Assembly: GCF_000519305.1 (NCBI RefSeq) | Contig: NZ_JAFG01000007.1 | Span: 41,994-105,993 of the forward strand | Direction of reading: 5' to 3' | Source of the DNA: Mesorhizobium ciceri WSM4083 | GTDB taxonomy: Bacteria; Pseudomonadota; Alphaproteobacteria; Rhizobiales; Rhizobiaceae | Length of the DNA stretch: 64,000 nt | Shown: piece after piece, positions 15,258 through 24,361 of the stretch | Layout: each line of letters opens with the position of its first letter | How positions within the stretch are numbered: the stretch's first letter is position 1 | The notes under the pieces: model-generated | What the model saw: the letters and a program-made list of their open reading frames with translations, nothing else | Told to the model about the DNA's origin: nothing | The model's database searches: none | Translations under genes and position numbers: made by a program

Positions 15258-16511
15258 ATGTTGCGCAAACTGCTTATCGGAACCGCTCTCGCATCCGGCC
15301 TGGCTTTCGCGGCCCATGCCGAGGACGTCAAGGAAGTGCAGATGCTGCATTGGTGGACGTCAGGTGGCGAAGCGGCTGCTCTCAACGTCCTCAAGGGCGA
15401 TCTGGCCAAGGAAGGCTATGCCTGGAAGGACGTGCCGGTGGCCGGCGGCGGCGGCGACGCGGCCATGACCGCGCTGAAGGCGATGGTCGCGGCCGGCAAT
15501 TACCCGACCGCATCGCAGATGCTCGGCTATACCGTGCTCGACTATGCGGCGGCGGGCGTCATGGGCGACCTGACCGAGACGGCGAAGAAGGAAGGCTGGG
15601 ACAAGTCGGTTCCGGCGGCCCTGCAGAAGTTTTCGGTCTATGACGGCAAGTGGGTCGCGGCGCCGGTCAACGTTCACTCGGTCAACTGGCTGTGGATCAA
15701 CAAGGCCGTCCTGGACAAGATCGGCGGCACCGAGCCGAAAACCTTCGACGACTTCGTTGCCCTGCTCGACAAGGCCAAGGCGGCAGGCGTGATCCCGCTC
15801 GCTCTCGGCGGCCAGAACTGGCAGGAAGCCACCATGTTCGACTCCGTCGTGCTGTCGACCGGCGGACCCGAGTTCTACAAGAAGGCCTTCAACGACCTCG
15901 ACGACGCGTCGCTCAAGTCCGACACGATGAAGAAGTCGTTCGACAACCTCGCCAAGCTCGTCACCTATGTCGACCCCAACTTCTCCGGCCGCGACTGGAA
16001 CCTTGCCACCGCCATGGTCATCAAGGGCGATGCCCTGGTGCAGGTCATGGGCGACTGGGCCAAGGGCGAGTTCAACGCCGCCAAGAAAACGCCGGGCACC
16101 GACTTCCTGTGCTATCGCTTCCCGGGCACCGACGGCTCGGTGATCTACAACTCCGACATGTTCGGCATGTTCAACGTTCCGGACGACCGCAAGGCCGCCC
16201 AGGTTGCGCTGGCCACCGCCACCCTGTCGAAGAGCTTCCAGTCGGCCTTCAACGTCGTCAAGGGTTCGGTTCCGGCCCGTACCGATGTTCCGGACACCGA
16301 CTTCGACGCTTGCGGCAAGAAGGGCATCGCCGACCTGAAGGCAGCCAACGAAGGCGGCACGCTGTTCGGCTCGCTGGCCCAGGGCTATGGCGCGCCTCCG
16401 GCGGTCGCCAATGCCTACAAGGACGTCGTCTCGAAGTTCGTCCATGGTCAGATCAAGACCTCGGACGAGGCCGTGACCGAGCTGGTCAAGGCGATCGACG
16501 ACGCCAAGTAA
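15258..16511 (+). CDS. Periplasmic sugar-binding protein of a CUT1 ABC transporter
   Basis: A 417-residue extracellular solute-binding protein (family 1). The signal peptide [20 protein letters not shown] is cleaved near HAEDV. The mature part begins [17 protein letters not shown], the pattern of glucose/mannose-type binding proteins of the CUT1 class, and later has GDWAKGEF. It delivers a mono- or oligosaccharide to the permeases at 16602-18493. AAGGGAGG precedes the ATG. A strong hairpin after the stop (16530-16555) separates it from the permease genes, likely keeping its expression higher. Confidence 0.92.
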   Translation: MLRKLLIGTALASGLAFAAHAEDVKEVQMLHWWTSGGEAAALNVLKGDLAKEGYAWKDVPVAGGGGDAAMTALKAMVAAGNYPTASQMLGYTVLDYAAAGVMGDLTETAKKEGWDKSVPAALQKFSVYDGKWVAAPVNVHSVNWLWINKAVLDKIGGTEPKTFDDFVALLDKAKAAGVIPLALGGQNWQEATMFDSVVLSTGGPEFYKKAFNDLDDASLKSDTMKKSFDNLAKLVTYVDPNFSGRDWNLATAMVIKGDALVQVMGDWAKGEFNAAKKTPGTDFLCYRFPGTDGSVIYNSDMFGMFNVPDDRKAAQVALATATLSKSFQSAFNVVKGSVPARTDVPDTDFDACGKKGIADLKAANEGGTLFGSLAQGYGAPPAVANAYKDVVSKFVHGQIKTSDEAVTELVKAIDDAK

Positions 16512-16529
16512 GCGCAACACACCGAAAAT

Positions 16530-16555
16530 GCCTTCCCCGCTCCGGCGGGGAAGGC
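16530..16555 (+). terminator. Intra-operon hairpin / attenuator
   Basis: An 11-bp perfect stem (GCCTTCCCCGC, loop TCCG, GCGGGGAAGGC) 18 bases after the binding-protein stop, without a T-run. It probably protects the upstream mRNA from 3' decay and reduces read-through to the permeases. Confidence 0.65.
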
Positions 16556-16601
16556 TTCGATCTGCGAACCTGGTCGGCCTCGCGCCGACGGGAGGAGCCC
16601 C

Positions 16602-17552
16602 ATGAGCACGGTAGCGACAAGCCAGATCAAGCTGACGCCAGAGCGGCCGCGCGCCTCGGTGCGCTCGCATCTTCAGGACGCCTTGCCGAAGATCGTGCTG
16701 GCGCCGAGCTTCGCCATCACCATCGTTTTCGTCTACGGCTTCATCCTGTGGACGGTCTATCTCTCCTTCACCAATTCCAAGACCTTCCCGTCCTATGTCA
16801 TCACAGGCTCGCGCGCCTATCAGCGGCTGTGGGGCTGGACCTTCGACACCGACCCGCCCTCGAGCTGGTACACGTCGATCACCAATATGGGTATTTTCGG
16901 TTTCCTCTACATCGCAATCTGCCTGGCGCTCGGCCTGTTCCTGGCCATCCTGCTCGACCAGAAGATCCGCGGCGAAGGCGTGTTGAGACCGATCTATCTC
17001 TACCCGATGGCGCTGTCCTTCATCGTCACCGGCGTCGCCTGGAAATGGTTCCTCGATCCCGGCCTCGGCCTCGAGCAGACCTTGCATCAATGGGGCTGGA
17101 CGAGCTTCCATTTCGACTGGATCAAGAACAAGGATTTCGTCATCTACACGGTGGTCATTGCCGGCGTCTGGCAAGCTTCCGGCTTCATCATGGCGATGTT
17201 CCTGGCCGGCCTGCGCGGCATCGACGGCGAGATCATGAAGGCGGCGCAGATCGACGGCGCCACCACCTTCCAGCTCTACCGCCGCATCGTCATCCCGCTG
17301 CTGCGGCCGATCTTCCTGTCGGCCTTCATCGTGCTCGCGCACCTCGCCATCAAGTCATACGATCTGGTCGTGGCGCTGACCAGCGGCGGCCCCGGCGGCT
17401 CGGCCTGGCTGCCCTCCAACTTCATGTATGAGTACACGTTCAAGCGCAACGAAATGGCCGTCGGCTCGGCAAGTGCGGTGATCATGCTGATGACCATCGT
17501 CGCTATCATCGTGCCCTACCTCTATTCGGAACTGCGGGAGAAGCCGCGATGA
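16602..17552 (+). CDS. CUT1 ABC sugar transporter permease 1
   Basis: A 316-residue integral membrane protein with six predicted transmembrane segments (the first around IVLAPSFAITIVFVYGFILW). The EAA loop EIMKAAQIDGATTFQLYRRI precedes the last membrane helices and docks the ATPase. It is of the MalF/UgpA type. GGAGGAG lies just before the ATG. It overlaps the next permease by four bases (ATGA), indicating coupled translation. Confidence 0.92.
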   Translation: MSTVATSQIKLTPERPRASVRSHLQDALPKIVLAPSFAITIVFVYGFILWTVYLSFTNSKTFPSYVITGSRAYQRLWGWTFDTDPPSSWYTSITNMGIFGFLYIAICLALGLFLAILLDQKIRGEGVLRPIYLYPMALSFIVTGVAWKWFLDPGLGLEQTLHQWGWTSFHFDWIKNKDFVIYTVVIAGVWQASGFIMAMFLAGLRGIDGEIMKAAQIDGATTFQLYRRIVIPLLRPIFLSAFIVLAHLAIKSYDLVVALTSGGPGGSAWLPSNFMYEYTFKRNEMAVGSASAVIMLMTIVAIIVPYLYSELREKPR

Positions 17553-18493
17553 GCGCCGTCACCACTCCAGCCCGCCAGGCCTCCGGCGGCGTCAACGTCA
17601 AGGTTATCAACCGCATCGTCATCTACGGGCTGCTGGCGCTGTTTGCGCTATTTTATCTGATGCCGCTGTTCGTCATGCTGGTGACCTCGTTCAAGACCAT
17701 GGACGAGATCCAGAACGGCAACATGCTGGCGCTGCCCAGGGCACCGACCTTCGATCCCTGGCTGAAGGCCTGGGGCGAGACCTGCGTCGGCCTCACCTGC
17801 GCCGGCATCAAGGGCTATTTCTGGAACTCCATCAAGATGGTGGTCCCGGCCGTCCTGATCTCGACGATGCTTGGGGCGCTGAATGGCTACGTGCTGACCA
17901 AATGGCGCTTCCGCGGCGCAACGCTGGTGTTCGGGCTGATGCTGTTCGCCTGCTTCATCCCGTTCCAGTCGGTGCTGCTGCCGATGGCGACCATCCTCGG
18001 CAGCCTCGGCCGCTTCGGCGTCACGCTGCAGAATGCGACGGGAACCAGCTTTGGCCTCGGCAACCCGACGGTCAACCTCGTCTTCGTCCACGTCGTCTAC
18101 GGCATCGGCTTCACCACGCTGTTCTTCCGCAACTACTACGAGGCGTTCCCGACCGAACTGGTCAAGGCGGCACAGGTCGACGGCGCATCCTTCTTCCAGA
18201 TCTTCCGCCGCATCATGCTGCCGAACTCGATGCCGATCTTCGTCGTGACCGTCATCTATCAGTTCACCAACATCTGGAACGACTTCCTGTTCGCTTCCGC
18301 CTACGCCGGCACCGGCGACGCGATGCCGATGACGGTGGCGCTCAACAACGTCGTCAACACGTCGACCGGCGTCGTCGAATACAACGTCAACATGGCCGCC
18401 GCGATGATCGCCGCACTGCCCACCCTTCTCGTCTATGTGCTCGCCGGCCGCTATTTCGTGCGCGGTCTCATGGCTGGCGCCGTCAAAGGATAA
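17549..18493 (+). CDS. CUT1 ABC sugar transporter permease 2
   Basis: A 314-residue MalG-type inner-membrane permease. Membrane segments are visible (IVIYGLLALFALFYLMPLFV; LVFGLMLFACFIPFQSVLL), with the EAA loop ELVKAAQVDGASFFQIFRRI. It heterodimerises with the product of 16602-17552. Its start overlaps the upstream stop, and the ATPase gene begins four bases after its own stop. Confidence 0.92.
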   Translation: MSAVTTPARQASGGVNVKVINRIVIYGLLALFALFYLMPLFVMLVTSFKTMDEIQNGNMLALPRAPTFDPWLKAWGETCVGLTCAGIKGYFWNSIKMVVPAVLISTMLGALNGYVLTKWRFRGATLVFGLMLFACFIPFQSVLLPMATILGSLGRFGVTLQNATGTSFGLGNPTVNLVFVHVVYGIGFTTLFFRNYYEAFPTELVKAAQVDGASFFQIFRRIMLPNSMPIFVVTVIYQFTNIWNDFLFASAYAGTGDAMPMTVALNNVVNTSTGVVEYNVNMAAAMIAALPTLLVYVLAGRYFVRGLMAGAVKG

Positions 18494-18497
18494 TCTG

Positions 18498-19613
18498 ATG
18501 GCTTTTCTGGAAATTGATGGTCTGAGAAAGCGCTTCGGCCAGGTCGAGATCCTGAAAGGGATCGATGTCGAGCTCGAGAAAGGCGGCTTCCTGGTGCTGG
18601 TCGGCCCTTCCGGCTGCGGCAAGTCCACCTTGCTCAACACCATCGCCGGCCTGGAGACGATCACCTCGGGTGAAATCCGTGTCGACGGCCGCACCATCAA
18701 CGATCTGCACCCCTCCAAGCGCGACATCGCCATGGTGTTTCAGAGCTATGCGCTCTATCCGAACATGACGGTGGCCGGAAACATCTCCTTCGGCATGGAG
18801 ATGCGCGGCGTGCCGGCGGCGGAACGTCAGAAGGCGATCGACAAGGTGGCCAAGGTGCTGCAGATCGGTCACCTCTTGCAGCGCAAACCGAGCCAGCTTT
18901 CAGGGGGTCAGCGCCAGCGCGTCGCCATGGGCCGGGCGCTGGTGCGCGACCCCAAACTGTTCCTGTTCGACGAGCCATTGTCCAACCTCGACGCCAAGCT
19001 GCGCGTCGACATGCGCATCGAAATCAAGCGCCTGCATGCCACCACCGGCACCACCATCGTCTACGTCACCCACGACCAGATCGAGGCGATGACGCTGGCT
19101 ACCAAGATCGCGGTCATGCGCGATGGCGAGGTGCAGCAGTTCGGCACCCCGGCCGAAATCTACAACAACCCGACCAACCTCTTCGTCGCCGACTTCATGG
19201 GCTCGCCGGCGATGAACCTGATCCCGGCGACGATCGGCACGTCAGGCAACGCGCTGTCCGTCGTGCTGCAGCGCGAAGCACGAGAGCCGATCTCGCTGCC
19301 GATGGCCAATGCACCGGCCGGCCTGTCGGCATTCCAGGGCAAGCCGATCATCTTCGGTGTCCGCCCCGAAGCCCTGACCGATCCGGAAGGTGCCGAACGC
19401 AATGCCTCGCACATCGCAACCGCCGACTGTCACATCGAGGTCGTCGAACCGGCCGGCTCGGACACCTTCGCCGTCACCAATCTCGGCGGCAAGGGCGTGG
19501 TGGCGCGGCTGCGTGCCGACGCCAACATCCAGCCGGGCACCAACACGCCGCTTGCCTTCAACCTGACCAAGGCGGTGTTCTTCGACCCGGCGACCGAGAC
19601 CCGTATTCGCTAA
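18498..19613 (+). CDS. CUT1 ABC sugar transporter ATP-binding subunit (MsmK/UgpC type)
   Basis: A 371-residue ATPase. Walker A is GPSGCGKST (about 37-45), the Q-loop VFQSYALYPNMTV, the signature LSGGQRQRVAMGRA, Walker B LFLFDEPLSNLD and the H-loop THDQIEAM. The C-terminal ~130 residues form the OB-type regulatory domain (FGVRPEALTD) found in CUT1 ATPases. The start is ATG at 18498, after AAAGGATAAT; upstream in-frame codons lie within the permease gene. It energises the transporter above. Confidence 0.93.
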   Translation: MAFLEIDGLRKRFGQVEILKGIDVELEKGGFLVLVGPSGCGKSTLLNTIAGLETITSGEIRVDGRTINDLHPSKRDIAMVFQSYALYPNMTVAGNISFGMEMRGVPAAERQKAIDKVAKVLQIGHLLQRKPSQLSGGQRQRVAMGRALVRDPKLFLFDEPLSNLDAKLRVDMRIEIKRLHATTGTTIVYVTHDQIEAMTLATKIAVMRDGEVQQFGTPAEIYNNPTNLFVADFMGSPAMNLIPATIGTSGNALSVVLQREAREPISLPMANAPAGLSAFQGKPIIFGVRPEALTDPEGAERNASHIATADCHIEVVEPAGSDTFAVTNLGGKGVVARLRADANIQPGTNTPLAFNLTKAVFFDPATETRIR

Positions 19614-19620
19614 TGTATGT

Positions 19621-19696
19621 CGCCCAAAAGTGGATCCGGTTTTGGGGCAACGACATGCATCAAAACAAAAAACTAAAGCGCGTCGGGACGCGATTT
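19621..19696. repeat. Genus-typical intergenic repeat
   Basis: The stretch contains the palindromic CCCAAAAGTGGATCCGGTTT (from 19622, mirrored by TTTTGGGG), then GACATGCATCAAAACAAAAA and a GCGCGTCGGGACGCG hairpin. Sequences of this kind recur between genes in Mesorhizobium and other Rhizobiales. It lies between the ATPase and the first GMC oxidoreductase gene and carries no ORF. Confidence 0.55.
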
Positions 19697-19701
19697 AGGC
19701 C

Positions 19702-21219
19702 ATGACAAATCCGGACATCGTCATCATCGGCTCCGGCATCGGCGGCGCCACGATCGCTTCCGGCCTTGCCGGCAGCGGCGCCTCGATCCTGATGCTGGAG
19801 CGCGGCGAGCCGCTGCCGGCGACGCCGCACGCACGCGATACGCGCTCGATCTTCGTCGACGGCCATTACAGGCCGAAGGAGATGTGGCGTGAGGCCGGCG
19901 GCGCCGCCTTCAACCCCGGCAATTATTACTATGTCGGCGGCAATTCGAAGTTCTATGGCGCGGTTCTGATCCGCTACCGCAAGGAGGACTTTGCGGCCAT
20001 GGAGCATTTCGGCGGCGTCTCTCCGGCCTGGCCGTTCACCTATGACGAATTCGAGCCCTGGTATTCGAAAGCCGAACAGCTGTTTCGCGTGCGCGGTGCA
20101 CTGGGCGAGGACCCGACCGAGCCGTTCCATTCGATCCCCTACGCCTACAAGCCGGTGCCCGACGAGGCACCGATCGCCCGCGCCCGCGCCGAGCTGAAGG
20201 GCCTCGGCCTGCATCCAGCCTCGCTGCCGCTCGGCGTCGACATCGACACCTGGCTGAAAGAAGGCAAGACCGGCTGGGATGCTTTTCCCAACACCGGCCA
20301 GGGCAAGGTCGACGCGCAGACGGGTCCGCTGACGGCTGCCCTGACCGATCAGAACATCAAGCTCGAGACCGGCGCTTACGTCGAATATCTCGAAGCCTCG
20401 CCAGACGGCACGACGATATCAGCCGTTCACTACCGGCAGAATGGCGAGCTGAAGAAAGTATCACCGAAGCTGGTCATCCTGTCGGCCGGCGCGGTCAATT
20501 CCGCCGTCATCCTGCTGCGCTCGCCCTCTCCCAACAGCGGCAGTGGGGATGGCAAAGGCCTCGCCAACCGGTCCGACCAGGTCGGCCGCAATTTCATGAA
20601 CCACAATTCGAGCGCCATGCTGGCGATCGATCCGCGCCGCAGGAACGATGCCGTCTATCAAAAGACGCTGATGCTGAACGACTATTATCTGTCCGACGGC
20701 AAGGGCGGCAAGCCGCTCGGCAACGTCCAGCTGCTCGGCAAAATCGACGGCAATATGCTGCGGGCCAATGTGAAGTACACGCCGAAATTCGCGCTCGATT
20801 TTATGGCCGGTCATGCCGTCGACTGGTACCTGATGTGCGAGGACCTGCCCGATCCGGAAAGCCGCATCATGGTCGACGGCAAGGACATCGTCATGCAGTG
20901 GCGGCGCTCCAACATGCAGTCGCTCGAGGGGCTGACCAAGGTAATGCGCGAGAATTTCCGCGCCTGCGGTTATCCCATCGTTCTCTCGCGCCCCTTCGAC
21001 AAACGCACGCCGTCGCACCAGTGCGGCACGGTCAAGATGGGCGATGATCCGGCGACGGCGGCGCTCGACCCTTACTGCCGCTCCTTCGACCACCGGAACC
21101 TGTTCGTCGTCGACGCCGGTTTCCTACCGAACTCGGCCGCCGTCAACCCGGCGCTATCGATTGCAGCCCAGGCGCTGCGTGTCGCCGATCACATCCGTAA
21201 GGTGGAGCTTACGGCATGA
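19702..21219 (+). CDS. GMC family FAD-dependent oxidoreductase
   Basis: A 505-residue flavoenzyme. The FAD dinucleotide-binding motif IGSGIGGATIA is at about 8-18. The C-terminal active-site block has THE family pattern HQCGTVKMGDDP and VDAGFLPNSAAVNPALSIAA, with a His and Asn pair typical of GMC oxidoreductases. It would oxidise a hydroxyl of a sugar or polyol to a ketone or aldehyde. No signal peptide is seen. It follows the ABC transporter genes and probably acts on the imported sugar, although the repeat at 19621-19696 may separate transcripts. It differs clearly in sequence from the second GMC enzyme at 22250. Confidence 0.88.
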   Translation: MTNPDIVIIGSGIGGATIASGLAGSGASILMLERGEPLPATPHARDTRSIFVDGHYRPKEMWREAGGAAFNPGNYYYVGGNSKFYGAVLIRYRKEDFAAMEHFGGVSPAWPFTYDEFEPWYSKAEQLFRVRGALGEDPTEPFHSIPYAYKPVPDEAPIARARAELKGLGLHPASLPLGVDIDTWLKEGKTGWDAFPNTGQGKVDAQTGPLTAALTDQNIKLETGAYVEYLEASPDGTTISAVHYRQNGELKKVSPKLVILSAGAVNSAVILLRSPSPNSGSGDGKGLANRSDQVGRNFMNHNSSAMLAIDPRRRNDAVYQKTLMLNDYYLSDGKGGKPLGNVQLLGKIDGNMLRANVKYTPKFALDFMAGHAVDWYLMCEDLPDPESRIMVDGKDIVMQWRRSNMQSLEGLTKVMRENFRACGYPIVLSRPFDKRTPSHQCGTVKMGDDPATAALDPYCRSFDHRNLFVVDAGFLPNSAAVNPALSIAAQALRVADHIRKVELTA

Positions 21220-21226
21220 TCGGTTT

Positions 21227-21451
21227 GCGCCGCCCCTCATCCGCCTGCCGGCACCTTCTCCCCGTAAACGGGGAGAAGAATGCTGACCGCAACCGCGGCG
21301 CTTCTTTGTCGATTGGCAAAGCCAGCGGCGACAGCGTCCTTCTCCCCGTCACTATACGGGGGGTTGAGGAGTGGTCCGCGCAGCGGACGAAAAGCCAACT
21401 GCTTGGCTTCTCGAACGACGAACGCTCCGGCAGGGCGATGAGGGGCGGCGC
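21227..21451. repeat. 225-bp intergenic repeat bounded by perfect 15-bp inverted repeats
   Basis: GCGCCGCCCCTCATC (21227-21241) and its exact reverse complement GATGAGGGGCGGCGC (21437-21451) bound the element. Inside are CTTCTCCCCG-TAAA-CGGGGAGAAG (21255-21278) and a second CTTCTCCCCG half. No credible ORF. The structure resembles a non-autonomous MITE-like element; a shortened relative is at 36133-36205. Confidence 0.65.
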
Positions 21452-21475
21452 TGACATCCGCAAGGCTAGCTTCCA

Positions 21476-22237
21476 ATGACCCGCCCCGCAGCCATTGTAA
21501 CCGGCGGCGCGCGCGGCATCGGACTGTCATGCGCCGAGGCGCTGGCCGATGCCGGCTTCGATATTCTGGTCGCCGATCTTGCTGACCAAGCTCCAGACGA
21601 ACTTGCCGCCGCCATTGCCGCCCGCGGCTCAAAATTCGCCTATGTGCGTTGTGACATCGCCAACCTCGACGACCATCCAGCCCTCGTCGTCGCCGCAACG
21701 AACGCCTTCGGCAGCATCGACTGCCTGGTCAACAATGCCGGCGTGGCCGCCGTGGTGCGCGGAGACCTCTTGGACCTCAAGCCGGAGAATTTCGACCGCA
21801 CGCTCGGCATCAATCTGCGCGGCACTGTGTTCCTCAGCCAGGCCGTGGCCAAGGCGATGCTGGCTGCCCCAGGCGATCACCCGAAATCAATCATCACCAT
21901 CACCTCGGTCAGCGCCGAAATGGCGTCGCCGGAGCGGCCGGATTACTGCATCTCGAAAGCCGGGCTTTCGATGTGGGTGAAGAACCTGGCGCTCAGGCTC
22001 GCGCCCGAAAACATCGGCGTGTTCGAGGTGCGGCCCGGCATCATCCGCACCGACATGACCTCAGGCGTGACCGCCAAATATGACGCACTCATCGACGGTG
22101 GTCTGGTGCCGGCAAAGCGCTGGGGCGAAGCATCGGACATCGGGGCGGTGGTGGCGACGCTCGCCGGCGGCAAGCTCGGCTTTTCGACCGGCTCGATCAT
22201 CAATGTCGATGGTGCGCTCTCGGTGCCACGGCTGTGA
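21476..22237 (+). CDS. Short-chain dehydrogenase/reductase (SDR)
   Basis: A 253-residue classical SDR. The NAD(P)-binding TGGARGIG is at about 9-16, NNAG in VNNAGVAAVV, and the catalytic set is the Ser of TSVSAE with YCISK (Tyr-x-x-x-Lys). The C-terminus has the substrate-loop region RPGIIRTDMT. It interconverts a keto and a hydroxy group, probably on the same sugar-derived compounds as the flanking GMC enzymes. The extra MITE-like repeat separates it from the previous gene; the second GMC gene starts 12 bases after it. Confidence 0.9.
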   Translation: MTRPAAIVTGGARGIGLSCAEALADAGFDILVADLADQAPDELAAAIAARGSKFAYVRCDIANLDDHPALVVAATNAFGSIDCLVNNAGVAAVVRGDLLDLKPENFDRTLGINLRGTVFLSQAVAKAMLAAPGDHPKSIITITSVSAEMASPERPDYCISKAGLSMWVKNLALRLAPENIGVFEVRPGIIRTDMTSGVTAKYDALIDGGLVPAKRWGEASDIGAVVATLAGGKLGFSTGSIINVDGALSVPRL

Positions 22238-22249
22238 ACGGATGAAAAA

Positions 22250-23878
22250 ATGACCGACTACATCATCGTGGGTGCCGGTCCGGCCGGCTGCGTTCTGGCC
22301 AACCGGCTGAGCGAGGATCCCAGCAATTCCGTTCTGCTGCTGGAAGCCGGCGGCAAGGACTGGCATCCCTATATTCACATGCCCGCCGGCTTCGCCAAGA
22401 TGACGAAGGGGATCGCCTCCTGGGGCTGGTCGACCGTGCCGCAGAGAAACATGAAGAACCGCGTCTTCTGGTACACGCAGGCCAAGGTGGTCGGCGGCGG
22501 CTCCTCCATCAACGCCCAGATCTATACACGCGGCAACGCCCGCGACTACGACGCCTGGGAGAAGGAAGAGGGCCTCGCCGGCTGGGGCTATCGCGATGTG
22601 TTGCCCTATTTCAAACGCGCTGAGAACAACCAGCGCTACGCCAACGATTTTCACGGCGACCAGGGGCCGCTCGGCGTCTCGAACCCGATTGCGCCGTTGC
22701 CGATCTGCGAAGCCTATTTCCGTGCCGGCCAGGAGATGGGCATCCCCTTCAATCCGGACTTCAACGGCGCTGCCCAGGAAGGCGTCGGCTACTACCAGCT
22801 GACCCAGAAGGATGCCCGGCGCTCGTCCGCTTCAGTCGCCTATTTGAAGCCGATCCGCGCCCGCAAGAACCTGACCGTCCGAACCGACGTGCTGGTGACG
22901 CGCATCGTCGTCGAGAAGGGCCGCGCCATCGGCGTCGAGGTGGTCGACAGGCCGGGCGGCGAGAAGAAAATCCTGCGCGCCGAACGCGAGGTGATCGTCT
23001 CGTCCGGCGCCATCGGCTCGCCGAAACTCCTGATGCAATCGGGCATCGGCCCCGCGGACCATCTGAAGTCGGTCGGCGTCACGCCGGTGCATGACCTGCC
23101 CGGCGTCGGCTCCAACATGCAGGATCATCTCGATCTGTTCGTCATCGCCGAATGTACGGGCGATCACACCTATGACAACTACGCCAAGCTGCACCGCACG
23201 GCATGGGCCGGCCTGCAATATCTGCTGCTGAAGAAGGGGCCGGTGGCCTCCAGCCTGTTCGAGACCGGCGGCTTCTGGTACGCCGACCCGACAGCCGCCT
23301 CGCCCGACATCCAGTTCCATCTCGGCTTGGGTTCCGGCATCGAAGCCGGCGTCGAGAAGCTGAAAAACCCCGGCGTCACTTTGAACTCGGCCTTCCTGCG
23401 GCCGCGTTCGCGCGGCACAGTGCGACTGAAAAGTGCCGACCCGGCCGATCACCCGCTGATCGATCCGAACTACTGGTCCGATCCCTATGACCGCGCCATG
23501 TCGATCAAGGGGCTGCGGCTCGCGCGCGAGATCATGCGGCAGAAGGCGCTTGCCCCTTACGTGCTGCGCGAAGTGCTGCCCGGCCCGTCGCTCGCCAGCG
23601 ACGACGAGCTGTTCGACTATGCCTGCCGCAGTTCCAAGACCGACCACCATCCGGTCGGCACCTGCCGCATGGGCCATGACGATATGGCTGTCGTGACGCC
23701 GGACCTGCGGCTGCGCGGCATCGAGGGCCTGCGCGTCTGCGACGCCTCGGTGATGCCGCGCGTGCCTTCATCCAACACCAATGCGCCGACAATCATGGTC
23801 GGTGAAAAAGGAGCCGATCTGGTCCTCGGCCGCGAGCCGCTGCCGCCGGCGGTGTTTTCCGGAAACCGGGCTGCTTAG
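22250..23878 (+). CDS. GMC oxidoreductase, choline-dehydrogenase/AlkJ-like
   Basis: A 542-residue FAD enzyme of the BetA/AlkJ branch. It has VGAGPAGCVLANRLSE at the N-terminus, the PROSITE-like WGWSTVPQRNM and GGGSSINAQIYTRGN region, and a C-terminal HHPVGTCRMGHDDMAVV ... SNTNAPTIMVGEKGADL, holding the catalytic His and Asn. The substrate is an alcohol; within this locus a sugar alcohol or hydroxyl intermediate is likelier than choline, because no betaine-aldehyde dehydrogenase or BetI is adjacent. It lies 12 bases after the SDR and 17 before the Dabb gene. Confidence 0.9.
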   Translation: MTDYIIVGAGPAGCVLANRLSEDPSNSVLLLEAGGKDWHPYIHMPAGFAKMTKGIASWGWSTVPQRNMKNRVFWYTQAKVVGGGSSINAQIYTRGNARDYDAWEKEEGLAGWGYRDVLPYFKRAENNQRYANDFHGDQGPLGVSNPIAPLPICEAYFRAGQEMGIPFNPDFNGAAQEGVGYYQLTQKDARRSSASVAYLKPIRARKNLTVRTDVLVTRIVVEKGRAIGVEVVDRPGGEKKILRAEREVIVSSGAIGSPKLLMQSGIGPADHLKSVGVTPVHDLPGVGSNMQDHLDLFVIAECTGDHTYDNYAKLHRTAWAGLQYLLLKKGPVASSLFETGGFWYADPTAASPDIQFHLGLGSGIEAGVEKLKNPGVTLNSAFLRPRSRGTVRLKSADPADHPLIDPNYWSDPYDRAMSIKGLRLAREIMRQKALAPYVLREVLPGPSLASDDELFDYACRSSKTDHHPVGTCRMGHDDMAVVTPDLRLRGIEGLRVCDASVMPRVPSSNTNAPTIMVGEKGADLVLGREPLPPAVFSGNRAA

Positions 23879-23895
23879 CCACTGAGGAGTAAGAC

Positions 23896-24204
23896 ATGAT
23901 CAGGCACTGTGTTTTCGTCACGTTTCGCAATGATGTCGCCGCCACCGAGCGCACGGCGATCCATGCCGTTCTCGAGGCGCTTCGACAGGTGATCGACGGC
24001 ATGGACGCAGTAAAATTCAGCGCCAATGTCAGCCCGGAGCCGTTCGCACGCGGTTTTACCCATGGCTTTACCATCGACTTCCGCGACGCCGCCGCGCGCG
24101 ACGCCTATCTGGTGCATGAGGCGCACCAGCGCGCCGGCGCGCGCCTGGTCGCTGCCCTGGAAGGCGGCACGGACGGACTGATGGTGTTTGATCTCGAAAT
24201 CTAG
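23896..24204 (+). CDS. Dabb-domain (dimeric alpha-beta barrel) protein
   Basis: A 102-residue single-domain protein. The N-terminal HCVFVTFRNDVAATE and the later YLVHEAHQ ... LMVFDLEI are the pattern of stress-responsive Dabb proteins, which dimerise into small ferredoxin-like barrels. Relatives act as small cyclases or decarboxylase-type enzymes, or have no known role. GAGGAGTAAG precedes the ATG. It is the last gene of the probable GMC-SDR transcript and may handle a reactive intermediate. Confidence 0.85.
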   Translation: MIRHCVFVTFRNDVAATERTAIHAVLEALRQVIDGMDAVKFSANVSPEPFARGFTHGFTIDFRDAAARDAYLVHEAHQRAGARLVAALEGGTDGLMVFDLEI

Positions 24205-24361
24205 ACCTCATCCTCAAGCCACGATCGAGTTCATCGACAGGTGGCACCGGTCGCACCTTCCGCCATTCCAGCGGGCGTTCGATCAAATGTACCGCGCGAA
24301 AAAGTGACCACCGTCTTCCCTGAACTGGCCGATAATTCCCCCATTGATGATGGAGGAAGAT

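Noticed and set aside
15360..17342. 660-codon minus-strand open frame
   Set aside because: Antisense to the sugar-binding protein and permease genes, which have clear motifs and ribosome-binding sites.
22250..23878. Choline dehydrogenase (betA) naming for the second GMC gene
   Set aside because: Sequence alone does not separate BetA from other GMC alcohol dehydrogenases and no betB, betC or betI is adjacent.
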